NCBI RefSeq assembly: GCF_014201905.1
Contig: NZ_JACHFM010000007.1
Coordinates: forward strand, 35,076 to 99,075
Length of the DNA: 64,000 nt
Reading direction: 5' to 3'
Source: Amaricoccus macauensis
Lineage (GTDB): Bacteria > Pseudomonadota > Alphaproteobacteria > Rhodobacterales > Rhodobacteraceae
The translations under genes and the position numbers were made by a program. The notes below the pieces were generated by a model. That model was not told the DNA's origin and ran no database searches. It worked only from the letters and a program-made list of their open reading frames with translations. Positions 7,976-17,197 of this stretch are shown one piece after another (the first letter of the stretch is position 1; each line of letters begins with the position of its first letter).

Positions 7976-9373
7976 ATGGCCCAGACCCCGGACGAGGCGC
8001 TGCCTCCCTACTTCGGCATTTCCCCTGACGAGGCGTTGCGCGAGCTCGGCGGACCGGTCGGAACCGCCGACTTCGCCGAGATGGCGGCCCTCTGCGCCCA
8101 GGGCCGGGACGATCTCACCCGGCGCGGCCACAGCGAGGGCGGGGGCAAGCAGCTCCGGCCCTTCTCCACCTGGGAGATCACCAAATACCTGATCCCGGTC
8201 GCGCCGGCCCACTTCCGCCGGGTGCTCCGGGCAAACCCGGCCCTGCCGCAGGGACGCTCCGAGACCGAAGGCGGCGCCCGCTGGTTCAGCCTCGACGAGG
8301 TGCTGCGGCTCCGGGCGCACTTCGCCGCCGAGGGCTCGCGCGCCAAGCCCTACGCGCCGTGGCGCCCCGCGGGGCTGCCGGCGAAGATCGCCGCCATCGC
8401 CAACTTCAAGGGCGGGGTCGGCAAGACCTCGATGGCCGCGCATCTCGCCATGTCGGCGGCCCTCGACGGCTACCGGGTGCTCGTGGTCGACCTCGACAGC
8501 CAGGGCTCGATGACCTCGATCTTCGGCGGCACCGTCACCTCGGAATGGGACACGGTCTTTCCGCTGATCGCGCGGGACTACGCCCTCGGGCTGCAGGCCG
8601 AGAACCGCCGCCGGGCCGAGCGGGGCGAGGCGCCGCTGCCGCTCGAGGAAACCCTCGACGCGGCGCTGACGAAATCCGCCGACGACGTGATCCAGCCGAC
8701 CCACTGGCCGAACATCGACCTGATCGGGGCGCAGCTGAACCTCTACTGGGCCGAGTTCCAGATCCCGGTCTGGCGCATGTCCCTGCGTGCCTGGAAGCTC
8801 TGGGAGGCGCTCGGCAACGCCTTCGAGCGCGACGGCGTGCTCGGGCGCTACGACCTCATCATCCTCGATACGCCCCCCGCCCTCGGCTACCTGACGATCA
8901 ACGGCCTGACCGCGGCCGACATCCTGCTGGTGCCGCTCGGCGCGTCGTTTCTCGAGTTCGATTCCACCGGGCGCTTCTTCGACATGCTGCACTCGACCTT
9001 CCAGTCGATCGAGGACGGCGAGAACATGGCCGCGCGCGCGCTGGGGCGCCCGGAAATCCGCTTCGAGTGGGACGCGGTCCGGGCGGTCGTCACCCGCTAC
9101 GACGCCGTCCAGCAGGCCGAGCTGGCCGGTCTGATGCAGGCCTACCTCGGGCGGCACCTCTCGCCCTACCGCCAGGACTTCACCGCGCTCGTCGGTCAGG
9201 CCGGCGAGCAGGCGGGCGGCATCTACGAGGCCGATTACCGCGACTTCAACCGCGAGACCTACGCCCGTGGCCGGCAGACCTTCGATCTCACCTATGCCGC
9301 CTTCAAGCGGCTGCTGCTGGCCGCCTGGCGCCGCGACGAACGCGCCGCCGCCGAACTCCGGGAGACCGCCTGA
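7976..9373 (+). CDS. parA: ParA-type partition ATPase
   Basis: A 465-residue type Ia ParA. An N-terminal region of about 130 residues, with a helix-turn-helix-like stretch around WEITKYLIPVAPAHFRRVL, precedes the ATPase core. The deviant Walker A is FKGGVGKTS (144-152), followed by VVDLDSQGSMTSIFGG, and Walker B reads LIILDTPPALGYLT. It positions replicon copies at division together with ParB, and the N-terminal domain suggests it also autoregulates. Its stop overlaps the parB start by one base, so the two are translationally coupled. It is divergent from repA across the iteron region. Confidence 0.92.
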   Translation: MAQTPDEALPPYFGISPDEALRELGGPVGTADFAEMAALCAQGRDDLTRRGHSEGGGKQLRPFSTWEITKYLIPVAPAHFRRVLRANPALPQGRSETEGGARWFSLDEVLRLRAHFAAEGSRAKPYAPWRPAGLPAKIAAIANFKGGVGKTSMAAHLAMSAALDGYRVLVVDLDSQGSMTSIFGGTVTSEWDTVFPLIARDYALGLQAENRRRAERGEAPLPLEETLDAALTKSADDVIQPTHWPNIDLIGAQLNLYWAEFQIPVWRMSLRAWKLWEALGNAFERDGVLGRYDLIILDTPPALGYLTINGLTAADILLVPLGASFLEFDSTGRFFDMLHSTFQSIEDGENMAARALGRPEIRFEWDAVRAVVTRYDAVQQAELAGLMQAYLGRHLSPYRQDFTALVGQAGEQAGGIYEADYRDFNRETYARGRQTFDLTYAAFKRLLLAAWRRDERAAAELRETA

Positions 9374-10437
9374 TGGCCCGCCGCCGCCTGACCCTGGGCC
9401 CCACCCTCGGCCCCACTCCCGGCTCGGCGCTGGGGGACGCGGACGTTCCGCGCGCGGAACTCTCCCCTGCCCGACCGCTCGGCCTCGGGCCAGCGTCCGG
9501 GCCAGCAGCGCCGATCGCGCGCGTGGCCGCCGAGGCCGCCGGGGCCGCGGCGCTGCAGGAGCTCGCCGACAGTGTCGCGCGCGCCCGCGACACCGGGCGC
9601 ATGGTGCTCGACCTGCCGCTTGGCGACATCGCCCCCGACCACCTCACCCGCGACCGGATCCCGGCCGAGGACGAGGACATGAGCGTGCTGCGCGCCTCGA
9701 TTCGCGCCCATGGCCAGCGCACGCCGATCGAGGTGACGCCGCTCGTCACGGGTAACGGCACGGGCAATGTCACGGGCCTCATCCCGGGCAACGCGAAGGG
9801 CACCCTGCCCTACGGGCTCATCTCCGGCTGGCGTCGGCTCGCGGCGCTGAAGGCACTGCACGCGGAAACCGGCGAGGCGCGGTTTGCCACGGTGCAGGCG
9901 CTGGTGCGCCGACCGGAGACCGTGGCCGACGCCTATGTCACCATGGTCGAGGAAAACGAGATCCGCGTCGGGCTCAGCCACTACGAGCGGGCGCGGGTGG
10001 CGGCCCTCGCCGCGGCGCGCGGGGTCTTCCCCGACGAGGAGGCCGCCCTCAGGACGCTCTTTGCCAGCGCCTCGCGGCCGAAGCGCTCGCGGATCCGGTC
10101 GTTCCTCGAACTCTTCCACGCCTTCGACGACATCCTGCGCTTCCCCGCGCACCTGCCCGAGAGGCTCGGCCTCACGCTCGTGGAGCGGCTCCGCGCCGGT
10201 GGGCGCGACGAGATCGCCGCCGCCCTCGCCACGGCCGCCCCCGAGACGCCCGAGGCCGAGCTCGCGGCTCTGGGTGCGCTGCTGGCGCCGCCTCGGGCCG
10301 CGAAGCCCGCGCCTGAGCCGTTCCGCCCGGGCGTCACCCTCGAGACCCGGCTCAGGGGCCGCACGCTCAGCTTCGTGCTGAAGGGGCCGGGCGTCACCCC
10401 GGAGCTTCTCGAGGAACTGCGCGCCCGGCTCGGCTGA
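9373..10437 (+). CDS. parB: ParB-type partition DNA-binding protein
   Basis: A 354-residue ParB/Spo0J family protein. The ParB nuclease-like fold is recognisable: [52 protein letters not shown] and [20 protein letters not shown]. An HTH-containing middle follows, then a C-terminal dimer part. It would bind parS sites and stimulate ParA. The ATG overlaps the parA TGA (TGATG); the frame is open far upstream, but that extension lies inside parA and is spurious. A parS-like palindrome lies within its own 5' coding part (9445-9460) and another directly after its stop. Confidence 0.92.
   Translation: MARRRLTLGPTLGPTPGSALGDADVPRAELSPARPLGLGPASGPAAPIARVAAEAAGAAALQELADSVARARDTGRMVLDLPLGDIAPDHLTRDRIPAEDEDMSVLRASIRAHGQRTPIEVTPLVTGNGTGNVTGLIPGNAKGTLPYGLISGWRRLAALKALHAETGEARFATVQALVRRPETVADAYVTMVEENEIRVGLSHYERARVAALAAARGVFPDEEAALRTLFASASRPKRSRIRSFLELFHAFDDILRFPAHLPERLGLTLVERLRAGGRDEIAAALATAAPETPEAELAALGALLAPPRAAKPAPEPFRPGVTLETRLRGRTLSFVLKGPGVTPELLEELRARLG
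9445..9460. promoter_or_regulatory. parS-like palindrome copy 2, inside parB
   Basis: The core GTTCCGCGCGCGGAAC is embedded in the parB reading frame, where it encodes part of DVPRAEL in the poorly conserved N-terminal linker. Confidence 0.55.
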
Positions 10438-10459
10438 GACGTTCCGCGCGCGGAACGTC
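10438..10459. promoter_or_regulatory. parS-like palindrome copy 3, after parB
   Basis: A perfect 22-bp palindrome starting with the last G of the parB stop region. It is the same core with GAC/GTC extensions on both sides, and is one of the two longest copies. Its position directly behind parB is typical of a centromere site. Confidence 0.65.
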
Positions 10460-10557
10460 GACAGGGTTCCCCGGGTGGCCGGCTCCCGGCTCTCGCGGGA
10501 CAGCCTTCTCGGGGGGCTTGCCGTCCGGCCCGCGACGTGGCATCCCCTCGCCTGCCC

Positions 10558-10647
10558 GGAGAGGTGGCCGAGTGGTCGAAGGCGCACGCCTGGAAAGTGT
10601 GTAGGCGGGGAACCGTCTCGAGGGTTCGAATCCCTCTCTCTCCGCCA
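10558..10647 (+). tRNA. tRNA-Ser (anticodon GGA)
   Basis: A complete class II tRNA of 90 bases including an encoded CCA. The acceptor is GGAGAGG paired with TCTCTCC, with discriminator G. The D arm holds GCCGAGTGGTCGAAGGC. The anticodon stem CACGC/GTGTG presents the loop CTGGAAA (anticodon GGA, reading UCC and UCU). A long variable arm follows, and the T arm is GAGGG-TTCGAAT-CCCTC. A tRNA gene beside plasmid replication and partition genes is unusual and suggests a chromid-like replicon. Confidence 0.96.
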
Positions 10648-10688
10648 GTTTCCCGTTTCTGAAGCCGCGTTTCGGATGTGGTCCCGCC

Positions 10689-10724
10689 GGGGGCGGGGCG
10701 TTCGTGCGCCCGGCCCCCGCCCCC
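10689..10724. terminator. GC-rich hairpin between tRNA and RTX gene
   Basis: GGGGGCGGGG (10689-10698) pairs with CCCCGCCCCC (10715-10724) across a 16-base loop. It lies between the tRNA and the 3' end of the converging RTX gene, so it could stop both transcripts. It has no T-run. Confidence 0.4.
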
Positions 10725-10760
10725 GAGGAAGGCCCGAGAAAGGCTCGTGTCAGGCCCGGA

Positions 10761-11912
10761 TCAGGCGAAGAGGAAGTCGGCCGCGGTCAGCCCGCCGACG
10801 TCTGCCACCCGGAACACGTCGTGCCCGGCCATGCCGCCCGAGGCGTGGCCGAGGTCGATGAGCGTGCCTTCGCGGCCAGCGACGTCGGCGTCGCCCCGGT
10901 CGAGCACGCCGTTGCCGTTCGTGTCGAGGTCGTCCCAGGCGAGCGGCAGCGCCTGGAGATCGATGCGGTCGCCATCGGCCGCGCGGAAGTCCTCGATCAC
11001 GTCATGCCCGCTGTGCAGCGCGAAGACGAACCTGTCGGCGCCGCCGGTCAGCGCGAAGTCTGTCGTTCCCGCCGAGGCGGCGTAGCCGTCGCCCCAGAGC
11101 AGGTCATTGCCGTCACCGCCTGCGAGAGTGTCCGCGCCGCCAATGAGTGCGGCACCGGAGGCGGAATCCGCTGTGCCGTCACCGCAGAGCGTGTCATTGC
11201 CGGCGCCGCCCGTGAGGGTGTCGTCGCCGCCGATGAGGGTGGCCCGGCTGCCGCCCGCCGTCGCGACGCCGTCGCCCCAGAGCAGGTCATTGCCGGCGCC
11301 GCCTGCGAGGGTGTCGTCTCCGCCGGTGAGCCGGGCATTGCCGATGTAGACGGTGCTGACCGTGCCGTCGCCGTAGAGGACGTCCGCGTCCTTCCCGGCG
11401 AGGAGCAGGTCGGCCGCCCCGTCGAGCGTCGGATAGCCGATGCCGTCGCCGTAGAGGGTGTCCGCCCCGGCACCGGCGGTGAGGGTGTCGGCGCCGCCAT
11501 GCACCACCTCGGCGATGCCGTCGCCGTAGAGCAGGTCATTGCCCGCGCCGCCCGCGAGCGCGTCGTGGCCACCGTCGACGATGCCGCGGGACCGGCCGAA
11601 GCCGGTGGTGCCGTCGCCCCAGAGAGTGTCGTTGCCGGCGCCGCCCGCGAGGATGTCGTCGCCGCCGATGACATGGCCGGTGGCGAAGGCGCCGGCAGCG
11701 ATGCCGTCGCCGTAGAGCAGGTCATTGCCGCCGGCGCCGAAGAGGTTGTCCGCGTCCCCGGTCAGGGTCACGCTGCCGTTGGCCGGCGCGACGAGCGCGC
11801 CGTCGCCATAGAGCGTGTCGGGCCCGGGGCTGCCGATCAGGGTCTGGCTGGCGCGGAGAGCCGCTTCCGGGGCGTCGGCGAAGGCCGGCCCGCGAAGAAA
11901 TGCGATTGTCAT
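10761..11912 (-). CDS. RTX calcium-binding protein, probable type I secretion substrate
   Basis: A 383-residue protein made almost entirely of spaced RTX nonapeptide variants (GGAGNDTLWGDG, GGDDTLAGGAGNDLL and similar). Inserts of 10-20 residues separate the repeats, giving a calcium-dependent parallel beta-roll. Near the C-terminus is an EF-hand-like loop, DTNGNGVLDRGD, and the protein ends in TAADFLFA, the hydrophobic tail expected of a type I secretion signal. There is no N-terminal signal peptide. The ATG is preceded by AAGGGGA; a TTG five codons earlier is less likely. The exporter at 52.0-55.2 kb is a plausible partner. No enzymatic domain is visible. Confidence 0.85.
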   Translation of the reverse strand: MTIAFLRGPAFADAPEAALRASQTLIGSPGPDTLYGDGALVAPANGSVTLTGDADNLFGAGGNDLLYGDGIAAGAFATGHVIGGDDILAGGAGNDTLWGDGTTGFGRSRGIVDGGHDALAGGAGNDLLYGDGIAEVVHGGADTLTAGAGADTLYGDGIGYPTLDGAADLLLAGKDADVLYGDGTVSTVYIGNARLTGGDDTLAGGAGNDLLWGDGVATAGGSRATLIGGDDTLTGGAGNDTLCGDGTADSASGAALIGGADTLAGGDGNDLLWGDGYAASAGTTDFALTGGADRFVFALHSGHDVIEDFRAADGDRIDLQALPLAWDDLDTNGNGVLDRGDADVAGREGTLIDLGHASGGMAGHDVFRVADVGGLTAADFLFA

Positions 11913-12093
11913 GAAAATCCCCTTCAAACTGTCCCCGAAGCTTACGCCCGGAGCGGTTCCCCGGCAGATCAGCCTTTTGGGGAAAGGGGATGGACAGAAT
12001 TGCGGGGGCTACCGGGATTGCGAGGGCTGCCGGGCGCAACTCTTGTCCGGCAGGGACGTGGGCCCACCGGGATACGGGCCTGCGATGCCGCCC

Positions 12094-12115
12094 GACGTTC
12101 CGCGCGCGGAACGTC
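12094..12115. promoter_or_regulatory. parS-like palindrome copy 4
   Basis: A perfect 22-bp palindrome identical to the copy after parB (GAC-core-GTC). It is intergenic, just downstream of the GT2 gene at 12127-13053. Confidence 0.6.
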
Positions 12116-12126
12116 TCAGGAGTGTC

Positions 12127-13053
12127 TCAGGAGCGGTTCCAGCGGGTGGCGCGGGCGTGGGATTCCGGGCGGAAGGCTTCCTCGAGCATCCGCCGCGACC
12201 GGTAGCCGCGCATGGCGACGACGCCGCGGAAGGCGTCGAGGCGCTGGCGGGTGCCCGAGAGCCGGTCGCTGCCGAGGATGCGCGGGATCTCGGCGAGCGG
12301 CGAGCCCGCGATTGCCACGGCGTGGGCGATCCAGATCGCGCTGCTCTTCGTGGTCTTCGGCCGCATGCTCCAGAAGTGGCTCACGTGGCGGTCCCACTGC
12401 TTCCTGAGGGCCGCCATGCTGTCGCGCGCCGGGTGGCGCACCAGCGCGCCCGGCGCGAGGCGGGTGGGCCACCCGGCGGCGTCGGCGCGCTGGCCCCATT
12501 CCATGTCCTCTGAGACCGCGAGACCGGCGAAGAGGCCGACCGCGTCGAAGACCTCGCGCCGGACCGCGAGGTTCGCCGTGGCGGCGAAGCGGTGGCGGGC
12601 GATCGTCACTTCCTGGCGGATGCCATAGACCAGATCGAAGGCCTCGGCGACGTTCGGCCGTGGTCCGGCGGCGAAGATCGTCACCCGGCCGCCGAGGACA
12701 CCGGTCTCCGGCTGGGCGGCGAAGGTCTCGAGCAGCGTCGCGAGCCAGCGCGGGTCGGCGATGCAGTCGGAATCGAGGAAGGCGATGATCCCGGCGCGGG
12801 CGAGGGCGATGCCGCGGTTGCGCGCAGGGCCCGGTCCCGGCTCCGGCTCGAGCACCAGCCGGGCGAAGGGGAAGTGCGCCACCTCGGCCGCGGGCAGCCG
12901 GCCCGAGCCGTTGTCGACGATGATGACCTCGAAGCGGTCTGGCGGCAGGGTCTGGGCGGCGAGCGAGGCGAGGCAGATCTCGAGCAGGTCGGGCTGGTTC
13001 AGGTGCGGGACGACGACGGAAATCTCCGGGCCGCCCGCTGCTGCGCTGTCCAT
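12127..13053 (-). CDS. Family 2 glycosyltransferase
   Basis: A GT-A fold glycosyltransferase of 308 residues. It begins with ISVVVPHLNQPDLL and VIIVDNGSG; the DxD region is IAFLDSDCIADP, and the later EDMEWGQRA holds the ED catalytic-base motif. A short basic region of about 60 residues follows. There is no signal peptide or clear membrane segment, so it acts in the cytoplasm on a lipid-linked or nucleotide-sugar substrate. The ATG giving MDSAAAGG is chosen over a GTG ten codons upstream. It points the same way as the next GT2 gene, with a 214-base gap. Confidence 0.87.
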   Translation of the reverse strand: MDSAAAGGPEISVVVPHLNQPDLLEICLASLAAQTLPPDRFEVIIVDNGSGRLPAAEVAHFPFARLVLEPEPGPGPARNRGIALARAGIIAFLDSDCIADPRWLATLLETFAAQPETGVLGGRVTIFAAGPRPNVAEAFDLVYGIRQEVTIARHRFAATANLAVRREVFDAVGLFAGLAVSEDMEWGQRADAAGWPTRLAPGALVRHPARDSMAALRKQWDRHVSHFWSMRPKTTKSSAIWIAHAVAIAGSPLAEIPRILGSDRLSGTRQRLDAFRGVVAMRGYRSRRMLEEAFRPESHARATRWNRS

Positions 13054-13267
13054 GGTTCTCAAAATCCCCCGTCCACTCGTCACCCCGAAATACTGGCGCG
13101 CGAGCCTACCAGACCGGCCCGTGGCATCAAGGTCGGGGGCAGGGGAGCGACCCGATCAGGCCGTCGTGAACTGGAAACCGCGATCATGTTGCCGTGATCG
13201 GGTGTCCTGCCCGGTTGTTCCTGTCCGGGGCATCCCTGTCCGGCGTATCCCTGCCCGGGCCGGCGGA

Positions 13268-14320
13268 TCAGTCCTTGCGGGCGGGGTGGGGCAGGGGAGG
13301 GTAGCCCTCGCGCCAGTCGGCCCGGGCGCGCCAGACGGTGCCCCACATCTCCGCCGCCTCCGCAAGGCCCTGACGGCCCGTCAGCCGCGCGAGGAGCCCG
13401 CCACTCGCCATCCGGCTCCAGGGCCACGCCTCGAGCAGCAGGACGCCCAGGGAGCGCTGCCAGGCGGGCAGGTGGCGCTTCACCACGGTGACGTTGGCCC
13501 TGAGCGTCATGATCTCGCGCGCCGCCCGGCGCGAGGAGGCACCGTGGAAGTGCACGATCTCCGCCTCGGGCGTCATGCGCGGCCGGGCGCCGAGGGCGGC
13601 GGCGCGCAGGCAGAGATCCTGTTCCTCGCCGTACATGACGAAGGTCGGGTCGAAGCCGCCGAGGCGCTCCCAGAGATCGCGGCGGATCAGGAAGAAGCTG
13701 CCCTGGACGATGTCGACCGGGCGCTCGTCGTCGCGCTGCCAGGCGCCCATCTCCTCGGGATTGAAGAGCGGGCTCTTGCGGAAGACGAGCGCGAGGCCGC
13801 TGGTGCGGCAGAAGAGGCTCCAGAGGGTGATCCGGCCGAAGACGCTGGCGGGGTTCAGGGTGCGGTCGCCGTTCAGCGTCCGGCCGCCCCAGATCAGCGC
13901 CTCGGGCGTGCGCTCGGCGAAGCCGACGATGCGGTCGATGGCGTGGTCGAGGACCAGCGTGTCGGGATTGAGCAGGAGCACGTACTTGCCGCGCGCACCG
14001 GCCGAGGCGACGTTGTTGCCGACGGCGAAGCCGTGGTTCTCCGGGCTCGCGATCAGGCGGAGGTCGGGGAAGGCCTCGGCGATCGCCTGAGCCGAGCCGT
14101 CGGGCGAGGCGTTGTCGAGGACGATGAGCTCGTAGGGCACGGAGGTCTGCTCGATGACGCTCGCGATGCACGCGATCGTCATCGAGCGGGTGTTGTAGCT
14201 GACGACCAGGACCGAGACGACGGGCTCGGCCGCCTTCGCCGCCTCGGGCAGGAAGGTCGGGGGGATCGGGGCAGGGGCCGGGGGCGTGGCGTCCGCCTCG
14301 GCTGCGGGGGCGTCGATCAT
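13268..14320 (-). CDS. Family 2 glycosyltransferase, rhamnosyltransferase-like
   Basis: A 350-residue GT2 enzyme similar in pattern to WbbL-type rhamnosyltransferases: SVLVVSYNTRSMT, LIVLDNASPDGS, NHGFAVGNNVA, YVLLLNPDTLV (DxD position), GSFFLIRRDLWERLGGFD and GEEQDLCLRA. The ATG at 14320 has GAGGAGG about 9 bases upstream; a longer in-frame extension lacks conserved residues. A Pro/Ala-rich segment of about 30 residues precedes the catalytic domain. It is divergent from the sulfotransferase at 14614. The sugar transferred cannot be settled from sequence. Confidence 0.87.
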   Translation of the reverse strand: MIDAPAAEADATPPAPAPIPPTFLPEAAKAAEPVVSVLVVSYNTRSMTIACIASVIEQTSVPYELIVLDNASPDGSAQAIAEAFPDLRLIASPENHGFAVGNNVASAGARGKYVLLLNPDTLVLDHAIDRIVGFAERTPEALIWGGRTLNGDRTLNPASVFGRITLWSLFCRTSGLALVFRKSPLFNPEEMGAWQRDDERPVDIVQGSFFLIRRDLWERLGGFDPTFVMYGEEQDLCLRAAALGARPRMTPEAEIVHFHGASSRRAAREIMTLRANVTVVKRHLPAWQRSLGVLLLEAWPWSRMASGGLLARLTGRQGLAEAAEMWGTVWRARADWREGYPPLPHPARKD

Positions 14321-14613
14321 GGAGCCGGCCTCCTCTCGGTCGGAAATGAATCGGGGGAGCTCGCGAGCGAGCCGGGCCGCGGAGGGGTTTACGGGCATGT
14401 GCCCGGCAATGTCTACCGGGTGGGACCCTTCACTCTGGCGGCCACTGGCCCTAGGGTGGCGAGTGCCACGCCACCTCCGCAACGGAACCGTGCAAAAGGT
14501 CGCCATCGTCGCAATGGCAACCCAAACTTGCCCGGAAAGGCAGCGGACAGGCGGCGGCGCGCGGGTTTCGAGGCGGATGTGAAGTTGTGGTTACGGGTGC
14601 GGAGAGGCGGGTG

Positions 14614-15585
14614 ATGAAGCAGGACAACGGCATGACCGTCACGACTGCGACAGGAACGGCGGCAGGGGCTGCACAGGGGGCGGACAGGTCTCTCGCGCCG
14701 GTTACCCACTGGCGCGTTCACCTCGGGGCGCACAAGACGGCCACGACGCACCTGCAGGAGACCCTGACCCTCGTCCGGCCGGCGCTCGCCGCCCGCGGCC
14801 TCGACTACATCCCGAACCCGCTCCTGCGCGAGCGCCGGCTGGCGCGCGCGATCTGGAAGCGCCGGCCGCTCGTCCGGCTGCCGCTGATCGGGCCCTGGCA
14901 GATGCGCGAGGCGATCGAGGCGGCGGTGACGCCGCTTCGGCTCGGGCCGCAGACGGTGGTGCTCTCGGAGGAGAACATCCTCGGGGTCCCGGAGCAGGTG
15001 CTGCGGGTGCCGTTCTATCCGCAGGCGGAGCAGAGCGTCACCCGGCTCGCCATGCTCGGCTCGAAGGCGAAGCTCGTGCTCTTCCTGTCGATCCGCGGCT
15101 ATGACGGGCTCCTGCCGTCGGCTTACGCCGAGTCGCTGAAGTTCCGGCCGCCCCGCGAGGGGGGCTTCAACCGGGCACGCCTGCTCGCCTCCCCGCCGAG
15201 CTGGTACGATCTCGTCGCCCTGATCCACCGCTCGGCGCCTGGGGTGCCGCTGCGGATCTGGCGCCAGGAGGACTACCGGGAGAACGCCCAGGCGATCATG
15301 GAGGAGGTCTGCGGCCTCGAGCTCGGGCCGCTGCCCGACATCTCGGATCCGAGCTGGACCCGCTCTCCCACGGCCGAGGGGATCCGGGCCGCCGAGGAGC
15401 TCGACCGCACCCTCACGATGGTGGAGCGGCGCCGGCAGGTGGGCGAACTCTACGCCACGGCCGGGGGCGAGCGCTTCCAGCCGTTCAGCGAGGCCGAGCG
15501 CAGCGAGCTGCGCGAGCGCTACGACGCGGATCTCGCGCGGATCGAGCGGGAGTTCCCGGGCGAGATCATGCGCTTCCCGGGCTGA
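14614..15585 (+). CDS. Sulfotransferase-like protein of the HKTATT type
   Basis: A 323-residue protein whose nucleotide loop HLGAHKTATTHLQETL (about residues 36-51) fits the 5'-phosphosulfate site of a group of bacterial sulfotransferase-like proteins. The segment VLFLSIRGYDGLLPSAYAES fits the 3'-phosphate site. The ATG at 14614 has GGAGAGG just upstream; alternatives lie 9 codons before and 6 codons after. It converges on the outer-membrane barrel gene with a strong hairpin between them. Assignment to the sulfotransferase superfamily is good; the reaction is inferred. Confidence 0.72.
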   Translation: MKQDNGMTVTTATGTAAGAAQGADRSLAPVTHWRVHLGAHKTATTHLQETLTLVRPALAARGLDYIPNPLLRERRLARAIWKRRPLVRLPLIGPWQMREAIEAAVTPLRLGPQTVVLSEENILGVPEQVLRVPFYPQAEQSVTRLAMLGSKAKLVLFLSIRGYDGLLPSAYAESLKFRPPREGGFNRARLLASPPSWYDLVALIHRSAPGVPLRIWRQEDYRENAQAIMEEVCGLELGPLPDISDPSWTRSPTAEGIRAAEELDRTLTMVERRRQVGELYATAGGERFQPFSEAERSELRERYDADLARIEREFPGEIMRFPG

Positions 15586-15707
15586 GACCGGCGGCAGGAC
15601 TGCCGCCTCGGCGGGCTTCATCGAAGAGGGAAGGGTGGGGCGCTTCACGCGACCGGCCGATGCCTCGGGGGCACCGGCCGGTACGGGAAGAGCGGGTATG
15701 GGAAGCT

Positions 15708-15732
15708 CCTTTCCCGCCACTTGCGGGAAAGG
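15708..15732. terminator. Hairpin between converging genes
   Basis: CCTTTCCCGC (15708-15717) and GCGGGAAAGG (15723-15732) form a 10-bp stem with a 5-base loop. It lies 9 bases beyond the stop of the barrel gene on the minus strand and between two converging genes. There is no clear T-run, so it may be a rho-independent-like or RNA-stabilising end. Confidence 0.5.
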
Positions 15733-15741
15733 GGAAGCAGC

Positions 15742-17190
15742 TCAGAAGCCGGTCACGAAGGTCCGGCCGATCACCAGGAAGACCTCGTTCGAGTCGGCCG
15801 TCCCGTCCTGATTGCGGCTGCGGTAGGAGTAGCCGACCTGCGCCATCACCGCCTCGGTGATCTCGTGGGTGTAGCGCGCGGTCAGGGTGGTGCGCTTGAT
15901 GCTGTTGTCGGGGCCTTCGAGGTCCACCTGCTCGGCCCAGGCGGCATTGAGCCCGATGCTCGACACCGTGTTGATTTCCTGGGTGATGCCGATGCCTGCG
16001 CCGGTGATGCGCTGGTCGTCGCCGCCGGAGCCGTTCGAGTAGTTCTGGAACACCTGACCGGCAAGCTGGGCGCGCGGCAGCCGGTAGATGGCGCCGAGGT
16101 TGCCCGACAGGCGGTTTTGCGGCGCCGCAGTGGTGTACTCGGCGTTGGCGAGGAAGGTGACGTTCTCGGTGATGTAGCGCATGTCGGTGCGCAGCAGCGG
16201 GCCGCTGTTGCTTTCGGTCGTCCGGTTCGAGTTGGTGAACGAGATGTCCTGCTTGCGCTCCCGGTCGGCATAGCCGATGCCGCCACGGATGCGGAAGGTC
16301 TCCGACCGCTCGTAGGCGAGCCCGGCATCGAGCGAGGTGGTGCGCACCTCGGTGCTGAGACCGTCGTCCGTGGCGGAATAGCCGTAACGGGCCGAGACCA
16401 CGGTGGAGAGCACCGGGGAGACGTCGAGGTTCCAGGTCACTTCGCCGGACAGGCTGTCCCGCGGGGTGACGTTCACGCCGTCGTCGACGCTGGAATAGTC
16501 GATGGAGGTGCCGCGCACACGGAACTCGTAGCTCGACGGATCGTTCGAGCCGAGCACGAAGCCGACATTGCCGTCGATCCGGGTCTGGCGCGCCGTGCCG
16601 ATGCCGTCGAGCGGCGTCGGGACCGGGTTGTCCACATCGAAGGTGATGATGTCGTCATCGACTTCGCTCGAGCGCAGGCGGAAGTTCGAATCGAACGCGG
16701 TGTTGGCGCCTTCCTGGTCGAAGGTCAGGTAGGCGGTGGAGGGCGACGCGACGACCACGTCGGTGCTCTCGTCCGCTTCCCAGAGCGGCCGGAAACCGGT
16801 GTCGATGCCGGCGCCGAAGGTCTGGGTGTCGGTGCGCTTCAGGAGATCGAGCGCGAGGCGGGTGTCGCCGTAGTACGACGTACCGGGCGAATCCCGGTCG
16901 AGGCGGTAGTTGGTGTTCGCCTCGATGCTCTGCGAGACGGTGGCGGTGAGGACCGAGGCACTGCCGTCAGGCACCTCGAACGCCGGCAGGTCGGGGCCGA
17001 CGTTGCCGAGACCGAGGCCCATGCCCATCCCCTGGGCCGACGCGACGGTCGGCGCAAGGGCGGCTGCGGCGAGGGCGAGGGCGGCCGTCGTCGCGAAGCG
17101 GTTCTTCCGGGCCAGAGATGCGGCCAGAGGCGCGCGCAGAGTCCGGGTGGCGGCCGCCCTCGTCAGGGCGGCGAGAGGGCGGCGTGCCAT
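15742..17190 (-). CDS. Outer-membrane beta-barrel protein of the exopolysaccharide locus
   Basis: A 482-residue exported protein. A basic N-terminus and hydrophobic stretch end at ASAQG (about residue 53), a signal peptidase I site. The rest is a series of alternating amphipathic strands ending in VIGRTFVTGF, with the C-terminal Phe expected for outer-membrane barrels. It follows the Wza-like gene by 7 bases. In exopolysaccharide loci of the XrtA-associated kind, a barrel of this size accompanies a short Wza protein, so it is a good candidate for the outer-membrane pore. The role is inferred from context and architecture; no enzymatic motif is visible. Confidence 0.78.
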   Translation of the reverse strand: MARRPLAALTRAAATRTLRAPLAASLARKNRFATTAALALAAAALAPTVASAQGMGMGLGLGNVGPDLPAFEVPDGSASVLTATVSQSIEANTNYRLDRDSPGTSYYGDTRLALDLLKRTDTQTFGAGIDTGFRPLWEADESTDVVVASPSTAYLTFDQEGANTAFDSNFRLRSSEVDDDIITFDVDNPVPTPLDGIGTARQTRIDGNVGFVLGSNDPSSYEFRVRGTSIDYSSVDDGVNVTPRDSLSGEVTWNLDVSPVLSTVVSARYGYSATDDGLSTEVRTTSLDAGLAYERSETFRIRGGIGYADRERKQDISFTNSNRTTESNSGPLLRTDMRYITENVTFLANAEYTTAAPQNRLSGNLGAIYRLPRAQLAGQVFQNYSNGSGGDDQRITGAGIGITQEINTVSSIGLNAAWAEQVDLEGPDNSIKRTTLTARYTHEITEAVMAQVGYSYRSRNQDGTADSNEVFLVIGRTFVTGF

Positions 17191-17197
17191 GTCCGCC

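Noticed and set aside
8359..9372. Upstream extension of the parB frame by over 300 codons
   Set aside because: It lies entirely within parA in another frame and is Arg/Pro-rich; the TGATG overlap gives a natural parB start.
10704..12407. 567-residue plus-strand frame over the RTX gene
   Set aside because: It is the shadow of the RTX repeats, which read as clear nonapeptides on the minus strand.
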